From CBDCMJ01 sp965224325 (lineage in GTDB: Bacteria > Chloroflexota > Dehalococcoidia > Lucifugimonadales > UBA3495), in NCBI GenBank assembly GCA_965224325.1, contig CBDCYT010000016.1:1-64000 (forward strand): a DNA stretch of 64,000 bases, in the 5' to 3' direction. The translations under genes and the position numbers were made by a program. Under the pieces are notes generated by a model. The model ran no database searches and was not told the DNA's origin. It worked only from the letters and a program-made list of their open reading frames with translations. Positions 1 to 8,632 of this stretch are shown in pieces (position 1 is the first letter of the stretch; every line of letters starts with the position of its first letter).

Positions 1-2
1 TG

Positions 3-620
3 GACAACTATCTGGACTGCCGGGGCGGGACTTATCCGGCGCAGTTGATGTACCAGTCGCTGGCCGACACGGCCTGCAACCGGATCACCGCCGCAGTCAC
101 CAGCCGGCAGGGCGAACGGTCCGTCAAGGCGCTGCTGGACTCCTTCAACCCCGTTGGCTCGACGCGGAACGTGAATTTCACCACCTCAAGGTCCGGTCTG
201 TGGACCACCGAAGCCCGGAAGTGCCACGTAAACCTGGCCGTGCTGGACAGCGACTGGGAGGCTGAGTTCTGCCGGGTGGTGGAATCTCACCCTTCGGTTG
301 CGGCCTACGTGAAGAACCACAACCTGGGCCTGGAGGCGCCGTACCTGTACGGCTCCACGCCCCGGCGTTACTTCCCTGACTTCATCCTGCTGGTGGACGA
401 TGGGAACGAAGACCCGCTCCACCTCATCGTGGAGATCAAGGGATACCGGGGAGAGGACGCAAAGGAAAAGAAGAACACCATGGAGGCCTACTGGCTTCCG
501 GGGGTGAACGCCCTGGGCAACTACGGCCGCTGGGCCTTCGCCGAATTCACCGATGTTTTCGACATCGAGCCCAACCTGCGGCAGGTGATTGATTCGTACT
601 CCTTGACGGCTGTACACTAG
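3..620 (+). CDS. Type III restriction subunit (Res), C-terminal part, partial at left edge
   Basis: The reading frame is open from the left edge of the window, so this is the 3' end of a longer gene. The last 200 or so residues contain a PD-(D/E)XK-type nuclease core: FPDFILLV followed about 20 residues later by LIVEIKGYR. In type III Res proteins that core follows the helicase part and cuts DNA. The helicase motor would lie outside the window. The gene is followed by a toxin-antitoxin pair and then an adenine methyltransferase that could be its Mod partner, although the usual order is mod then res. The first ATG/TTG, near 45, is internal and is not the real start. Family assignment is from the nuclease motif and context. 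Confidence 0.7.
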   Translation, partial: DNYLDCRGGTYPAQLMYQSLADTACNRITAAVTSRQGERSVKALLDSFNPVGSTRNVNFTTSRSGLWTTEARKCHVNLAVLDSDWEAEFCRVVESHPSVAAYVKNHNLGLEAPYLYGSTPRRYFPDFILLVDDGNEDPLHLIVEIKGYRGEDAKEKKNTMEAYWLPGVNALGNYGRWAFAEFTDVFDIEPNLRQVIDSYSLTAVH

Positions 621-662
621 GATGGTGTACACGAAGATAGTGAACAGGAGTCCCGTACCGCC

Positions 663-890
663 ATGAAGAACATTACGCTCAGTGCCGACGAGGGGCTGAT
701 CGAGGAGGCGCGCCGCATAGCCGCCGCCCGGAGCACTACGCTGAACGCTGAGTTCCGGCAGTGGCTGGCGGACTATGTCGGTCGAAAGCGGCGGGCCGAG
801 AGGGCGCTTGAGACGCTCCGGGAACTGAGCGCAACCATTGACACGGGCGGACGCAAGTTCACCAGGGAAGAGATGAATGAGCGCCGATGA
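663..890 (+). CDS. VapB-like antitoxin
   Basis: A 75-residue protein starting MKNITLSADEGLIEEARRIA, a form typical of small ribbon-helix-helix or AbrB-like antitoxins paired with PIN toxins: an N-terminal DNA-binding strand-helix, then a charged C-terminal tail that would wrap the toxin. It lies 42 bp after the restriction gene, and its last 14 bases overlap the PIN toxin gene. That overlap implies translational coupling and autoregulation of the pair. The function is known for the family and inferred here. Confidence 0.75.
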   Translation: MKNITLSADEGLIEEARRIAAARSTTLNAEFRQWLADYVGRKRRAERALETLRELSATIDTGGRKFTREEMNERR

Positions 891-1299
891 GTTCCTGGAC
901 ACCAACATTCTTATTTACTCGGTCGATGCAAGAGCTCCAGAAAAAATGGAGCGCGCCCATGAATTGGTAGGCAGGAGCTTGACCAATGGCTCCGGTTGCA
1001 TCAGCTATCAGGTCGTGCAAGAAACTCTCAATGTGCTGACAGGGAAATTAGGGATGTCCGCCGACAGTATCCGTCGGCTTCTGGACGAAATCTTGGTCCC
1101 CCTCTGGCAGGTGAATCCCACGGCTACCCTTTACCAGAGCGCCACCTCGCTCCAGAGCCGTTACGGATTCTCCTTCTATGACTCTCTCATCGTTGCCGCG
1201 GCCCTCGAAGCTGGGTGCACCCGGTTGTACAGTGAGGACTTGCAGCACGGCCAACAGATACAGCGGCTGACGATACTGAACCCGTTCATGGACGAGTAA
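877..1299 (+). CDS. PIN-domain toxin, VapC-like
   Basis: A 140-residue PIN-domain ribonuclease. The expected acidic residues are visible: Asp in FLDTNILIYS near the N-terminus, Glu in the VVQETLNVL helix, and Asp in FSFYDSLIVAAAL and YSEDLQHG near the C-terminus. PIN toxins cleave RNA when freed from the antitoxin. The start ATG at 877 lies inside the antitoxin gene. The pair sits between restriction genes, where it could stabilise the island against loss. Confidence 0.82.
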   Translation: MSADEFLDTNILIYSVDARAPEKMERAHELVGRSLTNGSGCISYQVVQETLNVLTGKLGMSADSIRRLLDEILVPLWQVNPTATLYQSATSLQSRYGFSFYDSLIVAAALEAGCTRLYSEDLQHGQQIQRLTILNPFMDE

Positions 1300-1314
1300 C
1301 AGGGAGCGACAACC

Positions 1315-2961
1315 ATGCCCCGACCACGAAGCAACCGCAGCGCAGCCGGCAAGTCCCCAGGAAAGTCGATCGAGGCGCTGCGCCACGATGCGGACACCCG
1401 CACCAACATCCCCACGGCCGAGTACCAGTCGATGGTGGAGGAGGAGACTGAGTCGCCGCTGCGGGTGGCCTACCAGCGGCGCAACCGCGACCTGGACCCG
1501 CAGCTGGTCTGGCGGGGCAAGGACGAGCAGGACCTGGACGACCTGGTGGTCAACGTGCCGCCCCTGTACATCCAGGAGAAGGTGCACCCGAAGGTGCTGA
1601 TCGACGACCTGGTGCGCCAGTCCCGGAACGGCCGCGAGCCCGCCGACTACCAGATCGACATGTTCTCCGACTTCAACGGGCTGCCCGAGGGCGCCGACCG
1701 CACCGAGTTCTACCAGCACGAGGGCTACTGGCAGAACCGTATGATCTTGGGCGACAGCCTGCAGGTGATGGCCTCGCTGGCCGAGCGGGAGGGCCTGCAG
1801 GGGAAGGTGCAGTGCATCTACATCGACCCGCCCTACGGCATCCGCTTCAACTCCAACTTCCAGTGGTCCACCACCAGCCGCGACGTGCGCGACGGCAACC
1901 GGGAGCACATCACCCGCGAGCCGGAGCAGGTCAAGGCCTTCCGCGACACTTGGCGCGACGGCATCCACTCCTACCTGACCTACCTGCGCGATCGCTTGAC
2001 CGTGGCTCGGGATTTGCTGGCAGAGTCCGGCTCCATCTTCGTGCAGATCGGGGATGAAAATGTCCACCGCGTACGTGTGTTGATGGACGAGGTGTTTGGC
2101 GATGACAACTTTGTATCGCTTATTACAATTCGAAAGACTACCAGTGAAGGTGCCAGTCTTTTGGGTTCCACGACGGACTTCATAATCTGGTATGGCAAGA
2201 ATGTAGGCCAGACAAAGTTCAGGTCGATGTATCAACCGCGTAGCGATAGTGCCGAGAACCGATATTCTCAAACCTATATCGACGGGAGAAGGTATCGATT
2301 AGACAATATAACCAGTTCTAGACCCGCGGGCTCAGGGGATGTAACGTCCTTTTCTTGGAGCGGCCGAGACTTCGATCCTGGTGCAGGAACTTTCAAAACT
2401 ACGGCTGAAGGACTAAATCGTCTCACCCTTGCTGACAGGCTATATGCCTCAGGTCGTGGAGGACTGAATTATCGCAGGTTTCAAGACGACTTTAGGGTGT
2501 CAATTATCGGAAACCTATGGGCCGACATCAGTGGAGCAGTGCAGAGCCGGTCAGACCCAAAGGTTTACGTAGTTCAATCTTCTACGCAGCTTATTGAACG
2601 CTGCATCCTGATGACCACTGACCCCGGCGACCTGGTGCTGGACCCGACCTGCGGCTCCGGGACCACGGCCTACGTGGCGGAGCAGTGGGGGCGGCGGTGG
2701 ATCACCATCGACACCTCCCGCGTCGCACTGGCATTGGCCCGTGCCCGCATCATGGGCGCCCGCTATCCCTACTACATCCTCGCCGACAGCCGCGACGGGC
2801 AGATGAAGGAGGCCGAGATTTCCCATCGTGCCTCGTCGGAGATGTCAACCTACGGCAACGTTCGGCAGGGGTTCGTGTACGAGCGGGTGCCCCACATCAC
2901 CCTGCGGGACATCGCTCGCAACACGGAAATTGACGTCATCTGGGAGAAGCACCTTAAGTAG
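1315..2961 (+). CDS. Site-specific adenine DNA methyltransferase (type III Mod-like, beta class)
   Basis: A 548-residue N6-adenine methyltransferase. The catalytic motif IDPPYG (motif IV, near residue 173) comes before the SAM-binding motif DPTCGSGTT (near residue 443), which is the beta-class order used by type III Mod subunits. The region between them, about residues 240 to 430, should be the target-recognition domain. Its codon use is much more AT-rich than the flanking catalytic parts: 40% GC in bases 2101-2160 against 78% in 2641-2700. This suggests a swapped recognition segment. The protein ends soon after the catalytic core. The gene starts 15 bp after the PIN toxin. Together with the upstream Res fragment it probably forms, or formed, a type III restriction system. 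Confidence 0.85.
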   Translation: MPRPRSNRSAAGKSPGKSIEALRHDADTRTNIPTAEYQSMVEEETESPLRVAYQRRNRDLDPQLVWRGKDEQDLDDLVVNVPPLYIQEKVHPKVLIDDLVRQSRNGREPADYQIDMFSDFNGLPEGADRTEFYQHEGYWQNRMILGDSLQVMASLAEREGLQGKVQCIYIDPPYGIRFNSNFQWSTTSRDVRDGNREHITREPEQVKAFRDTWRDGIHSYLTYLRDRLTVARDLLAESGSIFVQIGDENVHRVRVLMDEVFGDDNFVSLITIRKTTSEGASLLGSTTDFIIWYGKNVGQTKFRSMYQPRSDSAENRYSQTYIDGRRYRLDNITSSRPAGSGDVTSFSWSGRDFDPGAGTFKTTAEGLNRLTLADRLYASGRGGLNYRRFQDDFRVSIIGNLWADISGAVQSRSDPKVYVVQSSTQLIERCILMTTDPGDLVLDPTCGSGTTAYVAEQWGRRWITIDTSRVALALARARIMGARYPYYILADSRDGQMKEAEISHRASSEMSTYGNVRQGFVYERVPHITLRDIARNTEIDVIWEKHLK

Positions 2962-3091
2962 TCTGCTCCCTGTACTGCCCGAAATAAAGTCGCGCGAGCG
3001 TTGGAGGCAATTGGATTTGGCCTTGACGGGCGTGCTGCATTAATGGTGAAACCGGACTTCGATTATCAGGAACGCGACTAGCGCCTCTAGT

Positions 3092-6000
3092 CTAAGCTTG
3101 GTGTTGCGGCGGCATATCTTTTACTACCACAAGTCCGCCCTTACCTTCCATCTTATCTGAGTCCGGAAACGGGTCGTCGTGCGGAACGTCTTCATCCCAG
3201 TACCCGTACCGACTTGCCAACAGTTGTTCAATCGCAGGTATGTCTGGAGTAGCCTGGTGGCATTCTAATCCCCAGTGGTTCACAAGAGACAACATGGAGA
3301 ATTGCCTATTGGTGTCCATTGAATCTAGGTTGAATAAGCCAATGGGAACAGGAGGATCAGTTCCGCGCTCAGGGCGGAACGCTGCCTCCATCATCTCTTT
3401 GTTACCCTCTTCCGAGAGCATATTGAATCGGCTTCTCGGAGAGCGATGGTTCATCACGATGTTGAAGACAGCAGTTAAGATATGCCAGTCAAGCCAGCCG
3501 CTCGCGCGGAGTGTTTCCACGGTGCCCTGAAATTTCTCAGATGAAGCGAGCGCCTCCACGGTGATACGGAGGCCACCGGCAAGATTCTGGTAGCGCGTCT
3601 GTAGCAATTCGTTCGCCGTATCTTGCGAATAGGTAGGTCCTCTGCCGTCATTCCAGCGCAGCTCGTTGTGCGCCCCAACCGTGCTACCTAGAGAGTCCCA
3701 GGGAGTGTTGTATTGAGACTCATGAATCTCAGCATGTTTGTCCTCTCCAAATGCCGCATCAAGCTCGTCGTATGGTCGCCCGGTCGAGAGCTTGTGCCCC
3801 AATCCTCTCGCAAAGGCTCTCTCCAGAGTCGCCAAAAAATCAGCTTCTGGGAGAAGTGACGCTTCGCGGAGAATCATGGTGAGTATAGTTATTAGTTCAG
3901 TAACGTGTTCTTCGGAATCCGCATGGAGCTTGTTACTAGCCGGTTCCAGTCGAACTACCCACTCTCGACCGTCATTGCTTGGAAGCGACTCAATTGGCTC
4001 GACAGAAGGCGTCCAGATTCCTTGCCTGTTCTCGACCCGCACGTTGATTCGAGTTGGAACCAAACAAAGGTCCTCTCGGGCGAGTGCCGCAAGTACCACT
4101 TGGGCGGAGGCGGCCAATCGTTCTGCCAAACGTACCGACTCGACATCATTGGCCACGACCAAGGTCCGGTCCGTACCCAGAGCGGAGAAGCGGATGTACC
4201 GTACCTGGCCGAGGTCAGCAAATGGCCGACCAACGAGCTCATTGGTGCCAAAAGACTCCCAATGGTCTGTGTCTTTAAAACCCGTTGTATTGATAGTGTC
4301 CTCGATGAGGTCTTGCGCACCAGTCCGAGTTATCTTTGCGCTTATCAGAGCGGCCAAGTCGGAATTGACGGTTCTGGCACACGCGTTGATGTAGGTGAGG
4401 TGTAAGAGGGCGTCTTGTACAACAGTGTGCTTTTCCCAATCGCCTCCGTCCTCGACGAACTCGTACTGCGCAGCCAGACCAAGCTCATACAGTTCCGCTG
4501 CGCTACACCAAGCACCTGCAATGAAGTCGGCGCTGGCCGCCATTAGCAGGCCGGCGGGGACTAGATCCGCAATCGCTTCTTCGCGTCTTAGTGCCGCGAC
4601 GTACGAAACCGCTAGGGCATAAGACTTCGACGCCTGGGGGAGTCTCAGTTGGAGGTAGAGCCGAGCAATGATAATCATAGCCAGTAGCGAACCACGAACC
4701 GTTTCTCCGGACCACCATTCGATCTTCGCCCTGTGGAACTCCTCTATTGCATCAACGTAACGTTTGTCGTTCAGCAACTTAACGGCTCGATCCCTGGCAC
4801 GGGCTGCGAGAACGTGCTTTCCCGAACGTATACCGACGGTTTCATCAGCCAAGTCAAGCAACTTCCGCCACTCAGCGTGTTTGCTCCACAGGGGAACCAG
4901 TAACTGAAGAATGTCTCCCAGGCTCTGTACAGGGAAAAGTGGTGTTTCCTCTAGGCCTTCCATCAATTCTGTCCAAGCCGACAGTGTTTGTGACTCCTCT
5001 GCAAGCACGAAATTGTCCGGCAATGAGATGCTATCCACATCAAGTAGCTCAACCGCTCGGTCTTGACATTCGTCCCCATCCGCTTCGCCATTTGTCGCTG
5101 GAGTGTCCGCTTCCCATAGCGGGGGATGCAGGCCAAAAAGCCCGATTGCATATAGAAGACTTGCTCGGCGATGCGGCTCATCGGGCTGCACATCAACAAC
5201 GAGGTCTCGTACTCGCTTGGTCAGATTTCTGTTCCAGTCTCCCAACTCAGCCGGAGTTAGTGAAGTAACTCCCCATTGGACCGCGGTATTCGCGTACAAG
5301 AGAAGGGCGCTTGCATCTTGCAGTCGGGCGGGCACGCTCTCTTTCAGCGACTCGTCGAGATACGCGCGTACTACATCGTCAACTTGACGTAAGTTGCTCG
5401 TACCGAGAAACGTGGTCACCGCCAGTTCGTAACGCGCTCGTTGTAGGACGCCATCGGGACATTCGGGGTTTGCCAAGAGATTCCTTACAAGCCCGAACCA
5501 TAATGGCAGGTCCCCGCGCGCTTCCGGATGGGTAATTACGTATCGAAGACCGGCTTTCAAGTCGATCAAATCGCCAAGCGTGGGATTAGGAGCACCTTTG
5601 TCCCGCCATGCGGTTCTTCGCTCTATATACCCGTCCGAAAGGTCTCCTTCAGTGGCAGGTGGTTCTGGGCGTATTTCGGCGGGAATAGACAAGAATCTCT
5701 CTGCGATCCAGAACCCTTCGGGTTGAGCGAGAAGATTTGCGATAGATTCAGCATCGTGAAGTTCGAGACGGACTCCGAACCCTTCTTGAGTCTCCGTCTC
5801 TAATCTGCGTCGACTAGCCACTGGAACCGGCCCTAAGGTGAAGGCACGTATTTCGTGAACGGGGTGCCCGAAAGCGCAGACCTTCTCGATGTCCTGTTTT
5901 ATCTTCGTATACAAGTTGTCGGTTTGGATCGTACAAACGAAAGCGACAGTACCTCTACTGACTAGTCCCAAGAACGTCCCATACGGACCCAGTTCTTCGC

Positions 6001-6202
6001 GAAGATATGTGCGGAATGTCTCAAAGTCTCGACCTTGATCACCCCCTGCGGACACCGGTCCGGTAGCCGGCAATACGTTCGAGCAGATAAACCGCTGAGT
6101 CAGGTGCCGACAAATGTGCTCGAATTCGTGATGAGCATTCTGAACTGGCAACTGGGAAAGAGCAAAGCGGACCTGAGCTTCAATTTCTGATTGGCTGGCC
6201 AT
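3092..6202 (-). CDS. Large protein with nuclease-like N-terminus and helical repeats, function unknown
   Basis: A 1036-residue protein with no named family that I recognise. Residues 1 to 170 resemble a restriction-endonuclease-like fold: an early helix EFEHICRHL, then GGDQGRDFETF, then a strand-helix FVCTIQTDNLYTKIKQDI. The usual ExK is not clearly kept. Residues 180 to 700 are rich in amphipathic helices of TPR or solenoid character (for example AVKLLNDKRYVDAIEEFHRA). The C-terminal 300 residues are mixed. No Walker A motif is seen, so it is not an obvious STAND ATPase. It is convergent with the methyltransferase and lies amid defence genes. A defence role is inference from location and the nuclease-like start. 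Confidence 0.6.
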   Translation of the reverse strand: MASQSEIEAQVRFALSQLPVQNAHHEFEHICRHLTQRFICSNVLPATGPVSAGGDQGRDFETFRTYLREELGPYGTFLGLVSRGTVAFVCTIQTDNLYTKIKQDIEKVCAFGHPVHEIRAFTLGPVPVASRRRLETETQEGFGVRLELHDAESIANLLAQPEGFWIAERFLSIPAEIRPEPPATEGDLSDGYIERRTAWRDKGAPNPTLGDLIDLKAGLRYVITHPEARGDLPLWFGLVRNLLANPECPDGVLQRARYELAVTTFLGTSNLRQVDDVVRAYLDESLKESVPARLQDASALLLYANTAVQWGVTSLTPAELGDWNRNLTKRVRDLVVDVQPDEPHRRASLLYAIGLFGLHPPLWEADTPATNGEADGDECQDRAVELLDVDSISLPDNFVLAEESQTLSAWTELMEGLEETPLFPVQSLGDILQLLVPLWSKHAEWRKLLDLADETVGIRSGKHVLAARARDRAVKLLNDKRYVDAIEEFHRAKIEWWSGETVRGSLLAMIIIARLYLQLRLPQASKSYALAVSYVAALRREEAIADLVPAGLLMAASADFIAGAWCSAAELYELGLAAQYEFVEDGGDWEKHTVVQDALLHLTYINACARTVNSDLAALISAKITRTGAQDLIEDTINTTGFKDTDHWESFGTNELVGRPFADLGQVRYIRFSALGTDRTLVVANDVESVRLAERLAASAQVVLAALAREDLCLVPTRINVRVENRQGIWTPSVEPIESLPSNDGREWVVRLEPASNKLHADSEEHVTELITILTMILREASLLPEADFLATLERAFARGLGHKLSTGRPYDELDAAFGEDKHAEIHESQYNTPWDSLGSTVGAHNELRWNDGRGPTYSQDTANELLQTRYQNLAGGLRITVEALASSEKFQGTVETLRASGWLDWHILTAVFNIVMNHRSPRSRFNMLSEEGNKEMMEAAFRPERGTDPPVPIGLFNLDSMDTNRQFSMLSLVNHWGLECHQATPDIPAIEQLLASRYGYWDEDVPHDDPFPDSDKMEGKGGLVVVKDMPPQHQA

Positions 6203-6329
6203 TCAATCTCACCGCACCGAATGATTCACTTCCATCTCAGCTAACAACATTGTACATGAGACCCTGCGACCGACTTTCTCCCTTAGGGAACCGGCGCCGG
6301 TCTAGTGCCTGACATGAGATGTGCCCTGG

Positions 6330-7145
6330 TCATGAACTACTGTCGCTCCAATGATCGGGTTGGCCGGGAATCTCTTGTAGCTCGCGGTCCAGAACCTCCA
6401 CCGCGCTAAGGTCATCTACGCCTGTCTCCGTAGCTTCATCGAAGACGCGGATAGCTATATCCACGTATTCCGCAGCACGCAGTAGCAATTCGGGTGATGA
6501 TGACAGTTGGGGAACTGTCGGGACCCGGTGATAGCCATGGAGGGGATTCGTGCAGTATTGAAGATTGAAGCGGACAACATGGTGCCACATATTGTGCGTT
6601 GTGCTGCTCCATCGGGCGTAATCATTGCGGTGAAGTTCGATCAGACCTGCCTCCTCGGCCATCTTTCGGAGGTCAGTACCCCAGCTGCCTACGTTTACTT
6701 CTGTAAGGAATGTATAACGCTGACCGTTTAGCCACTGCTCCCACGCCTCTATCGCTTCGTCCTCGTCTGGGACGGCCCCAGCTTCGCGTAAATCCGCCTT
6801 CACGTGTTCTAGTAGAAGGTTCTCTTGGCCCAACCCGTAGGCAATGAACTGTTTGGCGCGCTCGTCAGGTGACTTTAGAATCCATGCAATCGTTATGCAG
6901 TTCTCGACCATTGACCTCAGAAAGAGGGGTGCCGAATGAGCATTCCAAATGGATGGGTTTGATGCTAACTCGGCAGCGAGGGTAGCCTGACGCGCTAGCA
7001 ACCCACCCACGACCTCACGGACATGACGATTCTCATGTCCCGTTGCCCACCCATCCCATCGAGCGTGTACTTGAGCCGCAAGATGCTTCACGAAGGTATG
7101 GATGGCTTGCCAGAACACGTCCGTTGGATCGGGACATGTCGTCAT
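6330..7145 (-). CDS. DUF5677-like protein
   Basis: Starting at 7145 gives 271 residues. An upstream in-frame start is possible, but 7145 is preferred because the ATG shares bases with the stop of the preceding gene (TGATG), the mark of translational coupling. The helix LFLRSMVENCITIAWILKSP followed by an acidic/aromatic helix resembles the DUF5677 family, which has no settled biochemical role. No transmembrane segments are seen. A second DUF5677-like protein is encoded at 13311-14414 in the same island. The pair with the upstream gene is a plausible two-gene unit. Confidence 0.6.
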   Translation of the reverse strand: MTTCPDPTDVFWQAIHTFVKHLAAQVHARWDGWATGHENRHVREVVGGLLARQATLAAELASNPSIWNAHSAPLFLRSMVENCITIAWILKSPDERAKQFIAYGLGQENLLLEHVKADLREAGAVPDEDEAIEAWEQWLNGQRYTFLTEVNVGSWGTDLRKMAEEAGLIELHRNDYARWSSTTHNMWHHVVRFNLQYCTNPLHGYHRVPTVPQLSSSPELLLRAAEYVDIAIRVFDEATETGVDDLSAVEVLDRELQEIPGQPDHWSDSSS

Positions 7146-7897
7146 CAAGGCACCTCGCAGGGGCCAAGGGAGCGTCCCTGGTCCCAGAAGAAGTCTCGCC
7201 AATCTGGAGAAACGCCCCTAGTAAGAAGCCCGGTAACTGCGGACCTAACTGATGCTGCCACCCTCAATGACTCGTCGGTCATCGGGTACTCTTCGATAGC
7301 AGGGAAATTGGCCAATCCAGTGTTAGGGGATACCTTCAGTTGGTCGTTAGCAAAATAAATGCAAACAACAGTAGCCTGAGCGAATGTTCCGGCATAGCTT
7401 TCCCGGTCGCTTATGCTAACGATTGTTTCCCCAAGGTCGTCAAGGGTGGAAAGGGGAGTATTCTCAGCCATACTTTCCGGGTAGCCCAAGAAGGAGAGGG
7501 GAAACTCCGGGTAGTGGTCAATCAAAGCTGCCAGTCCCCTTCGGGCTTCTTCCAACACCCCCGCAGCCGTCAGTTCTAGACACAGGTGGCCACCCTGTTC
7601 ATCCTTAAACATCGTGTAATCGCTGGCAGCAGCAAAGGCCTTTTGCGTAGGTTGTGCACACTTTGCAGCTGACTTTGCGATTCTAAGGGCAATCTCGGTG
7701 CCCCTCTTCAAACCAAACACCTGGATAAGCAGCGCAATCCATATTAGCTCAGGCACTCTGTCGTCCATCCAGCTGCTCTCAGTCAGGCTCATATGATGGA
7801 GGAATGGAGGGATGAAGCGCTTGCCCACCCGTCGGTAGCCCCGAAGCACGCGTTGATCATTCTCTGAATTGTCGTTGCCCCTGCTTCTTCTACTCAT
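7145..7897 (-). CDS. Hypothetical protein, coupled to the DUF5677-like gene
   Basis: A 250-residue protein with a basic N-terminus (MSRRSRGND) and the segment GKRFIPPFLHHMS, then helices beginning PELIWIALLIQVFGLKRG. I do not recognise the family. Its stop codon overlaps the start of the DUF5677-like gene by one base on the minus strand, so the two products are probably made in fixed ratio and act together. It is divergent from the AbiEi-like gene, with a 70-bp spacer that likely holds both promoters. Confidence 0.55.
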   Translation of the reverse strand: MSRRSRGNDNSENDQRVLRGYRRVGKRFIPPFLHHMSLTESSWMDDRVPELIWIALLIQVFGLKRGTEIALRIAKSAAKCAQPTQKAFAAASDYTMFKDEQGGHLCLELTAAGVLEEARRGLAALIDHYPEFPLSFLGYPESMAENTPLSTLDDLGETIVSISDRESYAGTFAQATVVCIYFANDQLKVSPNTGLANFPAIEEYPMTDESLRVAASVRSAVTGLLTRGVSPDWRDFFWDQGRSLGPCEVP

Positions 7898-7967
7898 AGG
7901 TTAGAAATCTTGCCATCGGTCAGTTAATATGTTACGTTTCTGACATCGTATCACAGAGGTTTTCCAG

Positions 7968-8564
7968 GTGCCAAGCCTCCCAGCACAAATAATCAGCCAC
8001 GCCGTAGCGTCGCCGGAGGGCACGCTATTTTGCCCAAGTGCTCTGTTGCACCTGGGCAGCCGAGCGGCTGTCGACCAGGCGCTGTCTCGGCTTGCCCGCA
8101 AGAGGGAGCTTATGCGGGTCTGCCAGGGCGTTTACGTCCGGCCCATCCAAACCCGATTGGGTCCTCGACCGCCTGCCGTGGACAAGGTGCTTGCGTCCCT
8201 GTCTGAGCTTTGGGGTGAGACGATTGTAGCTTGTGGCGGAATGGTGGCGAAGTGCCTTGGCCTCACCACGCAGGTGCCGGTACGGCAGGTTTACCTGACT
8301 TCCGGATCCAACCGTAAGCTCAAACTCGGTGAACTGGCGGTTGAACTGCGCCATGCACCACGGTGGCAACTGGTGGCGCCGCACCGTCCAGCTGGTGATG
8401 CTGTCCGAGCCCTGGCTTGGCTAGGTCCCGAGGAGGTCGCGGAGAATCTGGGCGCAATTGAAAAGAGGCTCTCATCCAGAGACTTAGAGGAGTTGGCGGC
8501 TACCCGCGCCGTGATGCCGTCATGGTTGGCTGAACCTATGAGCGCAATGATGTCTGATGCCTGA
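7968..8564 (+). CDS. AbiEi-like / DUF6088 transcriptional regulator
   Basis: A 198-residue protein starting at GTG 7968, with AGAGGT seven bases upstream. The N-terminal part reads as a winged helix (SRAAVDQALSRLARKRELMRV followed by GVYVRP), and the rest matches the DUF6088/AbiEi antitoxin pattern (VACGGMVAKCLGL, VYLTSGSNRKLKLG). AbiEi proteins normally repress and neutralise the nucleotidyltransferase toxin AbiEii. No AbiEii-type gene follows; hsdR does, about 70 bp downstream. It is therefore either an orphan antitoxin or has taken over control of the restriction operon. Confidence 0.7.
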   Translation: MPSLPAQIISHAVASPEGTLFCPSALLHLGSRAAVDQALSRLARKRELMRVCQGVYVRPIQTRLGPRPPAVDKVLASLSELWGETIVACGGMVAKCLGLTTQVPVRQVYLTSGSNRKLKLGELAVELRHAPRWQLVAPHRPAGDAVRALAWLGPEEVAENLGAIEKRLSSRDLEELAATRAVMPSWLAEPMSAMMSDA

Positions 8565-8632
8565 GATGGGCTTGAACTCCAACTACACGATTGCAGGATC
8601 GTCGGTGGCGTGAAGCCATCCACTTGAAGAAC

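Noticed and set aside
1048..2271. Long minus-strand open frame opposite the methyltransferase
   Set aside because: It is rich in low-information Val/Leu/His/Gly text and mirrors a gene with clear catalytic motifs on the other strand.
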